From assembly GCA_900756155.1 (NCBI GenBank), contig CAAEJV010000029.1, positions 1 to 62,764 on the forward strand: a DNA stretch of 62,764 bases, in the 5' to 3' direction. This document shows, in pieces, positions 44,082 to 53,276 of the stretch. Below the pieces are notes generated by a model. It was not told where the DNA came from. It saw only the letters and a program-made list of their open reading frames with translations, and did not search any database. The position numbers and the translations under genes were made by a program. How positions within the stretch are numbered: position 1 is the stretch's first letter; each line of letters starts with the position of its first letter. Source of the stretch: Pasteurellaceae bacterium. GTDB lineage: Bacteria > Pseudomonadota > Gammaproteobacteria > Enterobacterales > Pasteurellaceae.

Positions 44082-46220
44082 GTGAATCCAATTGTTAAAC
44101 AATTTAAATACGGTCAACATACCGTTACTCTAGAAACCGGCGCGATTGCACGTCAAGCAACTGCTGCGGTTATGGCAAGCATGGACGATACCACGGTATT
44201 CGTGACTGTTGTGGCTAAAAAAGATGTGAAAGAAGGTCAAGACTTCTTCCCATTAACCGTAAACTATCAAGAACGTACTTATGCGGCGGGTAAAATCCCT
44301 GGTGGTTTCTTCAAACGTGAAGGTCGTCCATCTGAAGGCGAAACTTTAATTGCTCGTTTAATCGACCGTCCAATTCGTCCATTATTCCCAGAAGGTTTCT
44401 TCAACGAAATCCAAGTTGTGGCAACTGTAGTTTCTGTAAACCCACAAATCAGCCCAGACTTAGTGGCAATGATTGGTGCTTCTGCAGCATTAACCTTATC
44501 TGGTGTGCCTTTCAATGGCCCTATCGGTGCAGCACGTGTTGGTTTCATCGACAACCAATTCGTATTAAACCCAACTATGGCTGAACAAAAACAAAGCCGT
44601 TTAGACTTAGTGGTTGCAGGTACTGACAAAGCCGTATTAATGGTTGAATCTGAAGCAGACGTTTTAACTGAAGAACAAATGTTAGCGGCAGTCGTATTCG
44701 GTCATCAACAACAACAAGTTGTGGTTGAAGCAATCAAAGAATTTGCAAAAGAAGCTGGCAAACCACGTTGGGATTGGGTTGCTCCACAACCAAACACAGA
44801 TTTAATCAACAAAGTAAAAGCGATTGCTGAAGCGCGTTTAGGCGATGCATACCGCATTACTGAAAAACAAGCACGTTACGAACAGATCGATGCGATTAAA
44901 GCGGATGTGATTGCAAAAATAACAGCTGAAGATGAAGAAATCAGCGAAGGTAAAATCGTGGATATTTTCACCGCACTTGAAAGCCAAATTGTTCGTGGCC
45001 GTATCATTGCAGGTGAACCACGTATTGATGGTCGTACCGTTGATACCGTTCGCGCATTAGATATCTGTACTGGTGTATTACCACGTACTCACGGTTCTGC
45101 AATTTTCACCCGTGGTGAAACGCAAGCATTAGCTGTTGCAACGTTAGGTACTGAACGTGATGCACAAATCATTGATGAATTAACAGGTGAACGTCAAGAT
45201 CACTTCTTATTCCACTACAACTTCCCTCCATACTCTGTAGGTGAAACCGGTATGATCGGCTCGCCAAAACGTCGTGAAATCGGTCACGGTCGTTTAGCAA
45301 AACGTGGTGTAGCAGCGGTTATGCCAAGCCTTGCAGAATTCCCGTATGTGGTGCGTGTAGTATCTGAAATCACTGAGTCTAACGGTTCTTCTTCTATGGC
45401 ATCTGTATGTGGCGCGTCTTTAGCATTAATGGATGCGGGCGTTCCAATCAAAGCTGCTGTTGCAGGTATCGCAATGGGCTTAGTGAAAGAAGAAGAGAAA
45501 TTCGTGGTTCTTTCTGATATCTTAGGTGATGAAGACCACTTAGGTGATATGGACTTTAAAGTGGCGGGTACACGTGAAGGTGTCACTGCACTTCAAATGG
45601 ATATCAAAATTGAGGGTATCACCCCTGAAATTATGCAAATTGCATTAAACCAAGCAAAAGGTGCTCGTATGCACATTCTTGGCGTAATGGAACAAGCAAT
45701 TCCTGCACCACGTGCAGATATTTCTGACTACGCGCCGCGTATTCACACCATGAAAATTGATCCGAAGAAAATCAAAGATGTTATTGGTAAAGGTGGTGCA
45801 ACTATCCGTGCATTAACTGAAGAAACCGGTACGTCTATCGATATCGATGATGATGGTACAGTGAAAATCGCCGCAGTAGATAGCAGTGCAGCGAAAAATG
45901 TGATGGCACGTATTGAAGAAATCGTTGCTGAAGTTGAAGCGGGCGCAATTTACAAAGGTAAAGTGACTCGTCTTGCTGACTTCGGTGCATTCGTCGCTAT
46001 CGTTGGAAATAAAGAAGGTTTAGTTCATATTTCTCAAATCGCTGAAGAACGTGTAGAGAAAGTGAGTGATTATCTTCAAGTTGGTCAAGAAGTGACAGTT
46101 AAAGTGGTTGAAATCGATCGCCAAGGTCGTATCCGATTAACCATGAAAGATCTTGCACCAAAACAAGAAACTGAAGCAGAATCTGCACCAGCAGAAGAGA
46201 CTTCTGTAGAACAAGAATAA
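44082..46220 (+). CDS. pnp: Polyribonucleotide nucleotidyltransferase PNPase
   Basis: PNPase is a phosphorolytic 3'-5' exoribonuclease. The 712 residues comprise two RNase PH domains (GGFFKREGRPSEGE; DEDHLGDMDFKVAGT), a KH domain (KDVIGKGGATIRALTEETG) and an S1 domain (YKGKVTRLADFGAFVAI). The start is GTG 44082: AAGGAA stands 6 bases before it and NPIVKQFKYGQHTVTLETG is the family N-terminus. The frame opened by TTG 44067 overlaps that Shine-Dalgarno. pnp-nlpI-deaD order matches E. coli; rpsO is not upstream. Confidence 0.97.
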   Translation: MNPIVKQFKYGQHTVTLETGAIARQATAAVMASMDDTTVFVTVVAKKDVKEGQDFFPLTVNYQERTYAAGKIPGGFFKREGRPSEGETLIARLIDRPIRPLFPEGFFNEIQVVATVVSVNPQISPDLVAMIGASAALTLSGVPFNGPIGAARVGFIDNQFVLNPTMAEQKQSRLDLVVAGTDKAVLMVESEADVLTEEQMLAAVVFGHQQQQVVVEAIKEFAKEAGKPRWDWVAPQPNTDLINKVKAIAEARLGDAYRITEKQARYEQIDAIKADVIAKITAEDEEISEGKIVDIFTALESQIVRGRIIAGEPRIDGRTVDTVRALDICTGVLPRTHGSAIFTRGETQALAVATLGTERDAQIIDELTGERQDHFLFHYNFPPYSVGETGMIGSPKRREIGHGRLAKRGVAAVMPSLAEFPYVVRVVSEITESNGSSSMASVCGASLALMDAGVPIKAAVAGIAMGLVKEEEKFVVLSDILGDEDHLGDMDFKVAGTREGVTALQMDIKIEGITPEIMQIALNQAKGARMHILGVMEQAIPAPRADISDYAPRIHTMKIDPKKIKDVIGKGGATIRALTEETGTSIDIDDDGTVKIAAVDSSAAKNVMARIEEIVAEVEAGAIYKGKVTRLADFGAFVAIVGNKEGLVHISQIAEERVEKVSDYLQVGQEVTVKVVEIDRQGRIRLTMKDLAPKQETEAESAPAEETSVEQE

Positions 46221-46227
46221 TCTCACA

Positions 46228-46258
46228 GGGTGTGTAAAAAACCTTACACACCCGTTTT
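46228..46258 (+). terminator. Terminator after pnp
   Basis: GGGTGTGTAA (46228-46237) and TTACACACCC (46244-46253) form a 10-bp stem followed by GTTTT. The short T run suggests partial read-through into nlpI. Confidence 0.75.
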
Positions 46259-46283
46259 GATTATCAAACTAACTTATAAAACA

Positions 46284-47225
46284 ATGCAATATTTTCGGTT
46301 ATTCCGTTTTCTAGTTTCATTATCTAGCCTAAGTCTGACTTTATTTATTTCCGGTTGTGTACAATCGGGAAACGTGTTTGTCGCACCAAATAAAGTCGTA
46401 CTCGCAGATCAAACGCCGAATACGCACTTCGAACAAGAAGTGATGATTACCCGAATCGGGCAAGTTTTATTAGTTGGTAAAATGAGTAATGAAGAACGAG
46501 CGACGCTTCACTTTGAACGTGGCGTTTTATATGATTCCCTCGGTTTATGGGGCCTCGCACGTTATGACTTTACACAAGCCCTTGCGTTACAGCCAAAGAT
46601 GGCTTCCGTTTATAATTACTTAGGGCTTTACTTACTGCTTGAAGAAGATTACGACAGCGCATTAGAAACCTTTAATGCGGTGTTTGAGTTGGATCCAAGT
46701 TATGACTATACCCACCTTAATCGTGGTTTAAATTTTTATTACGTCGAACGCTATAATCTTGCTGAAGACGATTTGATGAAGTTTTACGAAGCCGATACTA
46801 AAGATCCCTATCGCGTACTCTGGCTCTATTTGAACGAACAAAAATTAAAACCACAAGAGGCCCATGCCAACCTTGTTGAACGAGCTAAAGGGCTATCTAA
46901 GGACTTCTGGGGAACAAATATCGTTCAATACTATTTAGGTAATATTTCTGTTAGTGACTTGCAAGAACAGGCAACTAAATTTGCAGAAAACTCACAACAA
47001 TATGCAGAAATATTAACCGAAACCTACTTTTATCTAGCAAAACAAAAACTCAATTTGGGGCAAATTGATGAAGCTGCGGCTTTATTCAAACTCGCTATTG
47101 CGAATCAGGTATATAACTTTGTTGAGTATCGTTTTGCCGTGTTAGAGCTGATGAAATTGAAACCGGCTCAAACTGACGACGAAAAAGAAGAAAAAAGTGC
47201 GGTCACAAAAACTGCTGTTTTTTAG
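46284..47225 (+). CDS. nlpI: Lipoprotein NlpI
   Basis: NlpI is an outer-membrane TPR lipoprotein that scaffolds peptidoglycan hydrolases and helps the Prc protease. The 313 residues begin with a signal ending LFISGC. TPR stretches follow (RGVLYDSLGLWGLARYDFTQALALQP; YNYLGLYLLLEEDYDSALETFNAVFELDP). ATG 46284 is preferred over the frame open from 46230, which lies in the pnp terminator. A USS near the C-terminus encodes part of KSAVTK. Confidence 0.93.
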   Translation: MQYFRLFRFLVSLSSLSLTLFISGCVQSGNVFVAPNKVVLADQTPNTHFEQEVMITRIGQVLLVGKMSNEERATLHFERGVLYDSLGLWGLARYDFTQALALQPKMASVYNYLGLYLLLEEDYDSALETFNAVFELDPSYDYTHLNRGLNFYYVERYNLAEDDLMKFYEADTKDPYRVLWLYLNEQKLKPQEAHANLVERAKGLSKDFWGTNIVQYYLGNISVSDLQEQATKFAENSQQYAEILTETYFYLAKQKLNLGQIDEAAALFKLAIANQVYNFVEYRFAVLELMKLKPAQTDDEKEEKSAVTKTAVF

Positions 47226-47300
47226 ACTTGCCTCTTTCTTGTGTAACAAATAAACCTGAAAGCGAAATTGAGCTTTCCTTACTTACATTCGAGTATTTTA

Positions 47301-49139
47301 ATGACAGACAAAATCACTTTTAATGATTTAGGCTTGCCTGAATTCATTCTAAAAGCCGTTTCTGACCTTGGTTTTGAAACACCTTCGCCAATCCAACAAG
47401 CTTGTATTCCTGCTCTTTTAGAAGGCAGAGATGTACTGGGTATGGCACAAACCGGTAGTGGTAAAACTGCCGCATTCTCTTTACCTATTTTGGCAAAAAT
47501 TGATCCTGCCGCAAAACATCCACAATTATTGGTGATGGCACCAACGCGTGAACTTGCAATTCAAGTTGCTGATGCTTGTGAACACTTCATGAAATATGCA
47601 AAAGGCATCAACATCGTGACCCTTTATGGTGGTCAACGCTATGACATTCAATTACGTGCATTAAAACAAGGTGCACAAGTTGTTGTAGGTACACCGGGTC
47701 GTATTTTGGATCATATCCGTCGTAACACATTAAATCTTTCTGAGTTAAGAGCTATCGTACTTGATGAAGCCGATGAGATGCTTCGTATGGGCTTTATTGA
47801 TGATGTAGAAACCGTTATGGCTGAATTACCGGAAGAGCACCAAACGGCCCTTTTCTCAGCAACCATGCCTGAGCCAATTCGTCGTATCACAAAACGCTTC
47901 ATGAACAATCCACAAGAAGTGAAAATCAAAGTAAATAATGATAATGCGCCAGATATTGAGCAAAACTGTTGGTATGTTCAAGGTTTCCGTAAAAATGAGG
48001 CATTATTACGTTTCTTAGAAGTGGAAGATTTTGATGCGGCAATCATTTTTACCCGTACTAAAACGGGCACACTTGATGTAACCGAATTATTAGAAAAACA
48101 CGGTTTCCGTGCTGCGGCATTAAACGGTGATATGACTCAGCAATTACGTGAACAAACCTTAGATCGCTTACGTAATGGCAGTCTTGATATCGTTGTTGCA
48201 ACCGATGTGGCTGCGCGCGGTATCGATATTGAACGAATCAGTCTTGTAGTGAACTATGACATCCCGCTTGATGCAGAGTCTTATGTTCACCGTATTGGCC
48301 GTACCGGTCGTGCTGGTCGTTCTGGTCGTGCATTATTATTCGTTGAACCACGTGAACGCCGTTTACTTCGCAATATCGAACACTTGATGAAAAAACCAAT
48401 CAATGAAGTTGAATTGCCAAATCATGAAGTGTTACAAGCCTGTCGTCGTAAAAAATTCCAAGACAAGATTACCAAACAATTGGAACATCACGATCTCGAA
48501 ATGTATCGTAGCTTATTGGAAGATTTATTCACGGCAGATCAGGATCAAGAAGATATTGCTGCAGCGATGTTGATGTTGCTTCAAGGAAAACAAAAACTCA
48601 TTCTTCCACCTGATCCACCAATGGATAAGCGTCGTCGTGACCGTAATGATCGCGGTGATCGCCGTGAAAATCCACGTTCAGCTGAACGTCGTGGTGAGCG
48701 TAAAGGCTATGGTAACCCACAACCGATGGATTTATATCGTATCGAAGTAGGTCGTGCGGATGGTGTAGAAGTGCGTCATATTGTAGGCGCTATCGCAAAT
48801 GAAGGCGATATTAACAGTCGTTATATTGGCCATATCAAACTTTATGATGACTACTCTACCGTTGAATTACCACAAGGCATGCCAAAAGAATTGCTTCAAC
48901 AATTCGGTAAAACTCGCGTTTTAAATAAACAAATGCAAATGAGCTTTATGGGCTCAGCACAGTCAGACAATAGACGTGGTGGCAATGACTTTGGTGGAAA
49001 AGGTCTCCGTAATGAACGTGGAGACCGAGGCCAAGATCGTTTCCGTGGTGAACGTAATGGTGATCGTCGTCAGCGTAAATTTAACGATAAAAACGACCGC
49101 ACTTTTAACGAACGTGGTCGCCGAGATCGCCAACGTTAA
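47301..49139 (+). CDS. deaD: ATP-dependent RNA helicase DeaD (CsdA)
   Basis: DeaD is a DEAD-box helicase for ribosome assembly and mRNA turnover, notably in the cold. The 612 residues have a Q motif, AQTGSGKT, VLDEADEML, SAT and HRIGRTGRAGR. A DeaD-specific RNA-binding domain (RIEVGRADGVEVRHIVGAIANEG) follows, then an Arg/Gly/Asp-rich tail from about 550. ATG 47301 is chosen since MTDKITFNDLGLPEF fits. A USS lies in the last codons. Confidence 0.96.
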   Translation: MTDKITFNDLGLPEFILKAVSDLGFETPSPIQQACIPALLEGRDVLGMAQTGSGKTAAFSLPILAKIDPAAKHPQLLVMAPTRELAIQVADACEHFMKYAKGINIVTLYGGQRYDIQLRALKQGAQVVVGTPGRILDHIRRNTLNLSELRAIVLDEADEMLRMGFIDDVETVMAELPEEHQTALFSATMPEPIRRITKRFMNNPQEVKIKVNNDNAPDIEQNCWYVQGFRKNEALLRFLEVEDFDAAIIFTRTKTGTLDVTELLEKHGFRAAALNGDMTQQLREQTLDRLRNGSLDIVVATDVAARGIDIERISLVVNYDIPLDAESYVHRIGRTGRAGRSGRALLFVEPRERRLLRNIEHLMKKPINEVELPNHEVLQACRRKKFQDKITKQLEHHDLEMYRSLLEDLFTADQDQEDIAAAMLMLLQGKQKLILPPDPPMDKRRRDRNDRGDRRENPRSAERRGERKGYGNPQPMDLYRIEVGRADGVEVRHIVGAIANEGDINSRYIGHIKLYDDYSTVELPQGMPKELLQQFGKTRVLNKQMQMSFMGSAQSDNRRGGNDFGGKGLRNERGDRGQDRFRGERNGDRRQRKFNDKNDRTFNERGRRDRQR

Positions 49140-49151
49140 TCCTTATTTAAC

Positions 49152-49179
49152 AGCCCCTTGAAGTAAAAGGGGCTTTTTT
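49152..49179 (+). terminator. Terminator after deaD
   Basis: AGCCCCTT (49152-49159) and AAGGGGCT (49167-49174) form an 8-bp stem followed by a T run. Confidence 0.87.
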
Positions 49180-49234
49180 ATTGTCTTAATTCTCGTTACA
49201 ATCGTCTCTTATCTCAATTTATAAGGTTTATCTA

Positions 49235-50629
49235 TTGAAAGGTCTATTTTTACGTATTATTGCTGCTTTTGCATTATTACTTTGGGCAATTGATATGGTC
49301 TTCCCTTGGCAAAAAATTATGCAATCGGAGCAAAACCCTTACACCACGATCAAAAATCGTGGCAGCCTGATTGTCGGCACCATTAATAATCCCATTTACT
49401 ATTTTATTGGGAATGAAGGCGAATCAGGCTTGGAATACGAATTAGCAAAAAACTTTGCTGATTATTTAGGGGTTCGCTTACAAATTAAAACCTTAGAAAA
49501 TAACGATCAACTTTTTAATGAATTGGAGAACAATAATATCGATATCGCCGCCGCGAATCTTTTGTTCCAGCCTCAGCGTGCAGAAAAATTTCAGTTAGGA
49601 CCATCTTACACCTCCGCCTCTTGGCAGCTTGTATATAAAAAAGGTGAAAATCGCCCGAAAGATTTAGCACAAGTCCAGCAAGAAATTATTATTTCTGCGG
49701 GGGAAGACTTAGAAAAATTATTATCCCTTGCACAGAAAAAACTTCCTGCACTTAAATGGCAGAATAACAAGCAGTTAACCCAAGAGGAATTATTAATTCA
49801 AGTAGCAGAAGGCAAAATTCCTTATACAATTGCAAATAGTATTGATGTGGCAGCAGCACAACAAATTCGCCCTAACTTAGCAATTGCATTTGACTTAACA
49901 GATGAAATGACCGTGCATTGGTATCTTTCTAATAAATCCTATAATGAGCTACAGGCAGGCTTGTTGGATTTTATGAATAATGCCATTGAGACCGGATTAA
50001 TTGATCGCATTGAGGAAAAATATTTCCGCCATATTACTGCCTTTGATTATGTGGATACTCAGGCTTATTTAGAGGCGGTTGAAAAAATTCTGCCTCAATA
50101 TCAACCGCTCTTTGAAAAATATAAAGGGAATTTAGACTGGCGATTATTAGCTGCTGTAGCCTATCAAGAATCGCATTGGGACCCTTATGCTACCTCACCA
50201 ACTGGCGTGCGTGGAATGATGATGCTTACCAAAGATACGGCTGTGCGGATGAATATTAATAATCGCACAGATGCCGAACAAAGTATAAAAGCGGGATCGG
50301 AGTATTTGCATTGGCTACTCGACCAAATGCCTGACAGTATTCCAGAAGAGGATCGAATTTGGTATTCTTTAGCAGCATATAATATGGGATTAGGGCATAT
50401 TTTAGATGCTCGTCGACTAACTAAAAAATTAGGCGGTAATCCTGATAACTGGTTAGATGTAAAAAATAATCTTCAACTATTATCGGAAAAGCGTCATTAT
50501 TCAAATTTAAAATATGGCTACGCTCGCGGCTATGAGGCTTACCAATATGTCGAAAATATTCGGCGTTACATGAACAGTATTGTGAATTATCATCGCGTTC
50601 AAGAAAACCAAGCAACTGCAACAGAGTAA
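49235..50629 (+). CDS. mltF: Membrane-bound lytic murein transglycosylase F (MltF)
   Basis: MltF cleaves peptidoglycan glycan strands. The 464 residues comprise an N-terminal membrane anchor or signal (about 5-24) and a solute-binding-like domain (about 40-270: RGSLIVGTINNPIYYFIGNE). A C-terminal SLT domain carries catalytic Glu in AYQESHWDPYATSPTGVRG and the YNMGLGHILDA block. The start is TTG 49235; AAGG stands 9 bases upstream and no ATG fits the signal sequence. Unlike many MltF proteins, the anchor lacks a lipobox Cys. Confidence 0.92.
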   Translation: MKGLFLRIIAAFALLLWAIDMVFPWQKIMQSEQNPYTTIKNRGSLIVGTINNPIYYFIGNEGESGLEYELAKNFADYLGVRLQIKTLENNDQLFNELENNNIDIAAANLLFQPQRAEKFQLGPSYTSASWQLVYKKGENRPKDLAQVQQEIIISAGEDLEKLLSLAQKKLPALKWQNNKQLTQEELLIQVAEGKIPYTIANSIDVAAAQQIRPNLAIAFDLTDEMTVHWYLSNKSYNELQAGLLDFMNNAIETGLIDRIEEKYFRHITAFDYVDTQAYLEAVEKILPQYQPLFEKYKGNLDWRLLAAVAYQESHWDPYATSPTGVRGMMMLTKDTAVRMNINNRTDAEQSIKAGSEYLHWLLDQMPDSIPEEDRIWYSLAAYNMGLGHILDARRLTKKLGGNPDNWLDVKNNLQLLSEKRHYSNLKYGYARGYEAYQYVENIRRYMNSIVNYHRVQENQATATE

Positions 50630-50684
50630 GTGCGGTCAGAAAAAGCAACGTTTTATTGAACTCAAAGAAAACAAGGAGAAAAAG

Positions 50685-50828
50685 ATGTTAAAAAGAAAAA
50701 CTTTTTTAAAGAAAAAAGCATCAAGAGATATCTCTGCTTCACGCAACTTGCGTTTAAGACGCTTAAAACACCGTAAAGCAAAACAATTCCAACGACATGC
50801 ATTACAATTAGTGATTCAAGATATCTAA
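50685..50828 (+). CDS. Small highly basic protein of unknown function
   Basis: This is a 47-codon ORF, MLKRKTFLKKKASRDISASR at its start and QLVIQDI at its end. About 18 of 47 residues are Lys, Arg or His. An excellent AAGGAG (50673-50678) lies 6 bases upstream, and a dedicated strong terminator begins at its stop codon. Its size and charge resemble small ribosome-associated proteins, and raiA lies convergent next door, but I do not recognise it. Confidence 0.65.
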   Translation: MLKRKTFLKKKASRDISASRNLRLRRLKHRKAKQFQRHALQLVIQDI

Positions 50829-50858
50829 AAAAGGGCGAACATCATGTTCGCCCTTTTT
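50828..50858 (+). terminator. Bidirectional terminator between the basic ORF and raiA
   Basis: Arms 50828-50841 and 50845-50858 form a stem of about 14 bp around AAGGGCGAACA/TGTTCGCCCTT. It is flanked by A and T tracts. Confidence 0.92.
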
Positions 50859-50874
50859 ATTTATTCATTATCCT

Positions 50875-51198
50875 TTATTTTTCAAAAGAATCTTTCAAAC
50901 GCTCATCTGCTCGGCGGGATTCGCCTTTATGCTGAAGTTTATTTAATTGACGTTCTAATTTTTCTTCGACTTCATTGATCGCTTTATACATATCATCTGC
51001 CGTTGCAGTGGCTAACAGATTACCTAATGGAGTTCCAATTGAAGCCTCTACTGAAAAGCCGTTTGGTACTTTACTTAAAACAAAATGCGGGCTAATCAGT
51101 TGAGTGTGCCATTTCTCTAATTTTGCAAGTCTTCCCTCCACATGTTCACGAATTGCAGGGGTGATTTCCATTTGTTTACTTGTGATATTGAGTGTCAT
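50875..51198 (-). CDS. raiA: Ribosome hibernation factor RaiA/YfiA (HPF family)
   Basis: RaiA binds the 30S decoding site and stops translation in stationary phase or cold. It has 107 residues: MTLNITSKQMEITPAIREHV, then KLEKW and GNLLATATADDMYKAINEVEEKLERQLNK, the usual double-stranded RNA-binding-like fold, with a short charged tail as in RaiA. GAGGTAAATG precedes ATG 51198. Confidence 0.94.
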   Translation of the reverse strand: MTLNITSKQMEITPAIREHVEGRLAKLEKWHTQLISPHFVLSKVPNGFSVEASIGTPLGNLLATATADDMYKAINEVEEKLERQLNKLQHKGESRRADERLKDSFEK

Positions 51199-51398
51199 AG
51201 CATTTACCTCTTTTGCTTAAATGAACCCTTCGGTTCCGTTCATCTTTAATAACAACATATCGACCTTGAACCACTTTTTCAAGTGCTTTTAGGTAAATAA
51301 AAAAACAAATGTTCAAAAATATGATCGGGATCTAATTTCTGAAAAAATGTGATTTCATTTCCGTGGAAACTTGTTATGATGTAAAGCTGTAAACAACA
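51199..51398. other. Intergenic region between raiA and the alsT terminator
   Basis: No gene longer than a few codons is visible. It should hold the raiA promoter on the minus strand; a GAACC-GAAG-GGTTC hairpin lies in that leader at about 51225-51238. On the plus strand TATGAT (51375-51380) follows the palindrome TTTCC-GT-GGAAA (about 51356-51367) and could start a short RNA ending at 51426. Confidence 0.35.
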
Positions 51399-51430
51399 AA
51401 GGGAAGCACTCGGCTTCCCTTTTTTTCTTT
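51399..51430. terminator. Terminator after alsT, strong on the plus strand
   Basis: AAGGGAAGC (51399-51407) and GCTTCCCTT (51413-51421) form a 9-bp stem. The T run lies on the plus side. On the minus side the tail is TTTGTTGTTT, weaker but in the alsT direction. Confidence 0.78.
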
Positions 51431-51443
51431 TTATGAGCCTAAA

Positions 51444-52814
51444 TTAGGCTAATTCATCTTGATCATGTTGCGTCGCTTTTAAACGTTCGAAGTAATCTTT
51501 GGTTTCTGAAATAATCTCTTTGCGTAAACCAATTAATGCCACCAAGTTCGGGAAGGCCATTAAACCATTCACGATATCCGCTAAGATCCAAATTAAATCT
51601 AAAGTCAGGAATGAGCCTGCCCCAACCAGAACAATAAACACGAAACGATACAATTTAATACCACGAATACCGACTAAGTAAAGGAAACAACGTTCACCGT
51701 AGTAGCACCACCCTAAAATTGTGGTGAAAGCAAAAAATAATAGGCCAACTGTTACAATCGTTGCACCAAATGATGTACCTAATCCCTGTGCAAAAGCATA
51801 GTTAGTCACACTTGCACCTGAAAGCTCAGGATTACTCCATGCTCCTGTAATCACAAGCACTAAGCCTGTCATCGTACATACGATGATAGTATCTAAAAAT
51901 GTCCCCGTCATCGAAATTAAACCTTGGCGAACGGGCTCTTTCGTTTGCGCTGCTGCGGCTGCGATTGGCGCACTTCCTAAGCCTGATTCATTTGAGAAAA
52001 TACCGCGCGCTACACCCGATTGAATGGCTTTCATCACGGTAAAGCCAACTGCACCACCTAAAGCTGCCTGAGGATTAAACGCACTCTGAATAATTAATGA
52101 AATTGCAGCAGGTAATTTATCGTAATTAACGATTAAGATGATAATTGAGGTCGTCACATAACCCAGTGCCATAAAAGGCACAATGACTGCAGAGGCTCTC
52201 GCAATACGTCTTACTCCACCAAGAATAATCATCGCGACCAATACCGTCACCACTGTTGCAGTAATCACAACAGGCACGTTAAAGGTGTCTTGCATCGCAT
52301 GCGTAATCGCATTGACTTGAGGGAAAGTACCGATACCGAAAAAGGCCACCAACACCCCAAATAACGCAAATAATTTCGCTAACCATTTGATACCAAGACC
52401 ACGTTCGATGTAATACATTGGTCCACCAGCCATAAAACCGTATTTATCGCGCACACGATATTTCACTGCAAGCAAACATTCGGCATATTTGGTTGCCATG
52501 CCTAATAATGCAACTAGCCACATCCAAAAAATCGCGCCAGGTCCACCCGCTTGTACTGCGGTCGCTACACCCACGATATTCCCTGTACCAATAGTCGCCG
52601 CTAATGCGGTACAAAGTGCAGCAAAAGAAGACACATCCCCTTTGCCTTTATTTGCACCACGAGCAAATAAATAGCCCAAGGCACGAGGCAAATAACGAAT
52701 TTGCAAAAAGCCTAAACGAAGGGTGAGATAAAGTCCGGTTCCGGACAATAGAATAAGTAGGGGCGGTCCCCATATAAAGCTACTAATAGCCGATAAGATT
52801 GTCTGTAATGACAT
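51444..52814 (-). CDS. alsT: Sodium:alanine/glycine symporter (AGCS family)
   Basis: This inner-membrane carrier brings in alanine or glycine with Na+. The 456 residues have about eleven hydrophobic segments. Family blocks are GTGNIVGVATAVQAGGPGAIFWMW, GGPMYYIERGLG and FSNESGLGSAPIAAAAAQT. ATG 52814 is chosen because AGGAA stands upstream and MSLQTILSAISSFIWG fits; the open frame to 53087 reads through the riboswitch. The tandem glycine riboswitch upstream indicates that glycine is a substrate or signal. Confidence 0.95.
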   Translation of the reverse strand: MSLQTILSAISSFIWGPPLLILLSGTGLYLTLRLGFLQIRYLPRALGYLFARGANKGKGDVSSFAALCTALAATIGTGNIVGVATAVQAGGPGAIFWMWLVALLGMATKYAECLLAVKYRVRDKYGFMAGGPMYYIERGLGIKWLAKLFALFGVLVAFFGIGTFPQVNAITHAMQDTFNVPVVITATVVTVLVAMIILGGVRRIARASAVIVPFMALGYVTTSIIILIVNYDKLPAAISLIIQSAFNPQAALGGAVGFTVMKAIQSGVARGIFSNESGLGSAPIAAAAAQTKEPVRQGLISMTGTFLDTIIVCTMTGLVLVITGAWSNPELSGASVTNYAFAQGLGTSFGATIVTVGLLFFAFTTILGWCYYGERCFLYLVGIRGIKLYRFVFIVLVGAGSFLTLDLIWILADIVNGLMAFPNLVALIGLRKEIISETKDYFERLKATQHDQDELA

Positions 52815-52902
52815 TGATGATTCCTCGTCGTTTAAAATACAAATAAACTCGACAAGGAGACAAGAAGAATCCCGATAGAAATATATTGATAATACGGATT
52901 GT

Positions 52903-53108
52903 CTTTTGCCCCTGTCCTTTTGCCTGAGCGTTTGGAAAACAATCGAAAAATCGACCGCTCTTTTGCGCCTTCGGCGTCCATTTACATCGATAAAATGCAA
53001 TGGATCTCTCCAAGGGTTCGTCCAGTAACAGTCCCTGCAATCTTGCGATTGCGCCTGAAAGATTTTACCTCGTCGGCGTAGGGGCAATTCCCTACTCTCC
53101 AGCTACCT
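52903..53108 (-). promoter_or_regulatory. Tandem glycine riboswitch
   Basis: On the minus strand aptamer I runs from GGAGAG (53100-53095) through CGCCGACGAGGTAAAATC to CTTTCAGGC. Aptamer II runs from GGAGAG (53011-53006) through GACGCCGAAGGCGCAA to CGCTCAGGCAAAAGGACAGG. These are the conserved GGAGAG...GCCGAAGG...CTCAGGCAAAAGGAC elements of the gcvT aptamer, in two copies. It controls the downstream symporter. P3 of aptamer II contains AAGAGCGGTC, one base from an uptake core. Confidence 0.95.
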
Positions 53109-53160
53109 TCTTCCGAACTCACTTTTTACGTTTTATTTTTTATCGCAAAAAGTGTCGCGA

Positions 53161-53189
53161 ATTTTAGCAAACTTGAAAGGCTAACTCAA
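53161..53189 (-). promoter_or_regulatory. Promoter of the glycine riboswitch-alsT transcript
   Basis: On the minus strand TTGAGT (53189-53184) is followed after exactly 17 bases by TAAAAT (53166-53161), preceded by TGC as an extended -10. Confidence 0.68.
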
Positions 53190-53230
53190 TGGATTGACGA
53201 AAAAAGGCTTAGATAACAAGGTGAAAGCAG

Positions 53231-53262
53231 ATAAAAACAAAGGCAGGTCATTGCCTGCCTTT
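53231..53262 (-). terminator. Terminator after tktA
   Basis: AAAGGCAGG (53239-53247) and CCTGCCTTT (53254-53262) form a 9-bp stem. On the minus strand it is followed by GTTTTTATC. Confidence 0.85.
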
Positions 53263-53276
53263 ATCTATTTTAATAA

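Noticed and set aside
52783..53087. ORFs upstream of alsT, including a 91-residue N-terminal extension of the symporter
   Set aside because: The region is the tandem glycine riboswitch; the symporter has a proper start at 52814.
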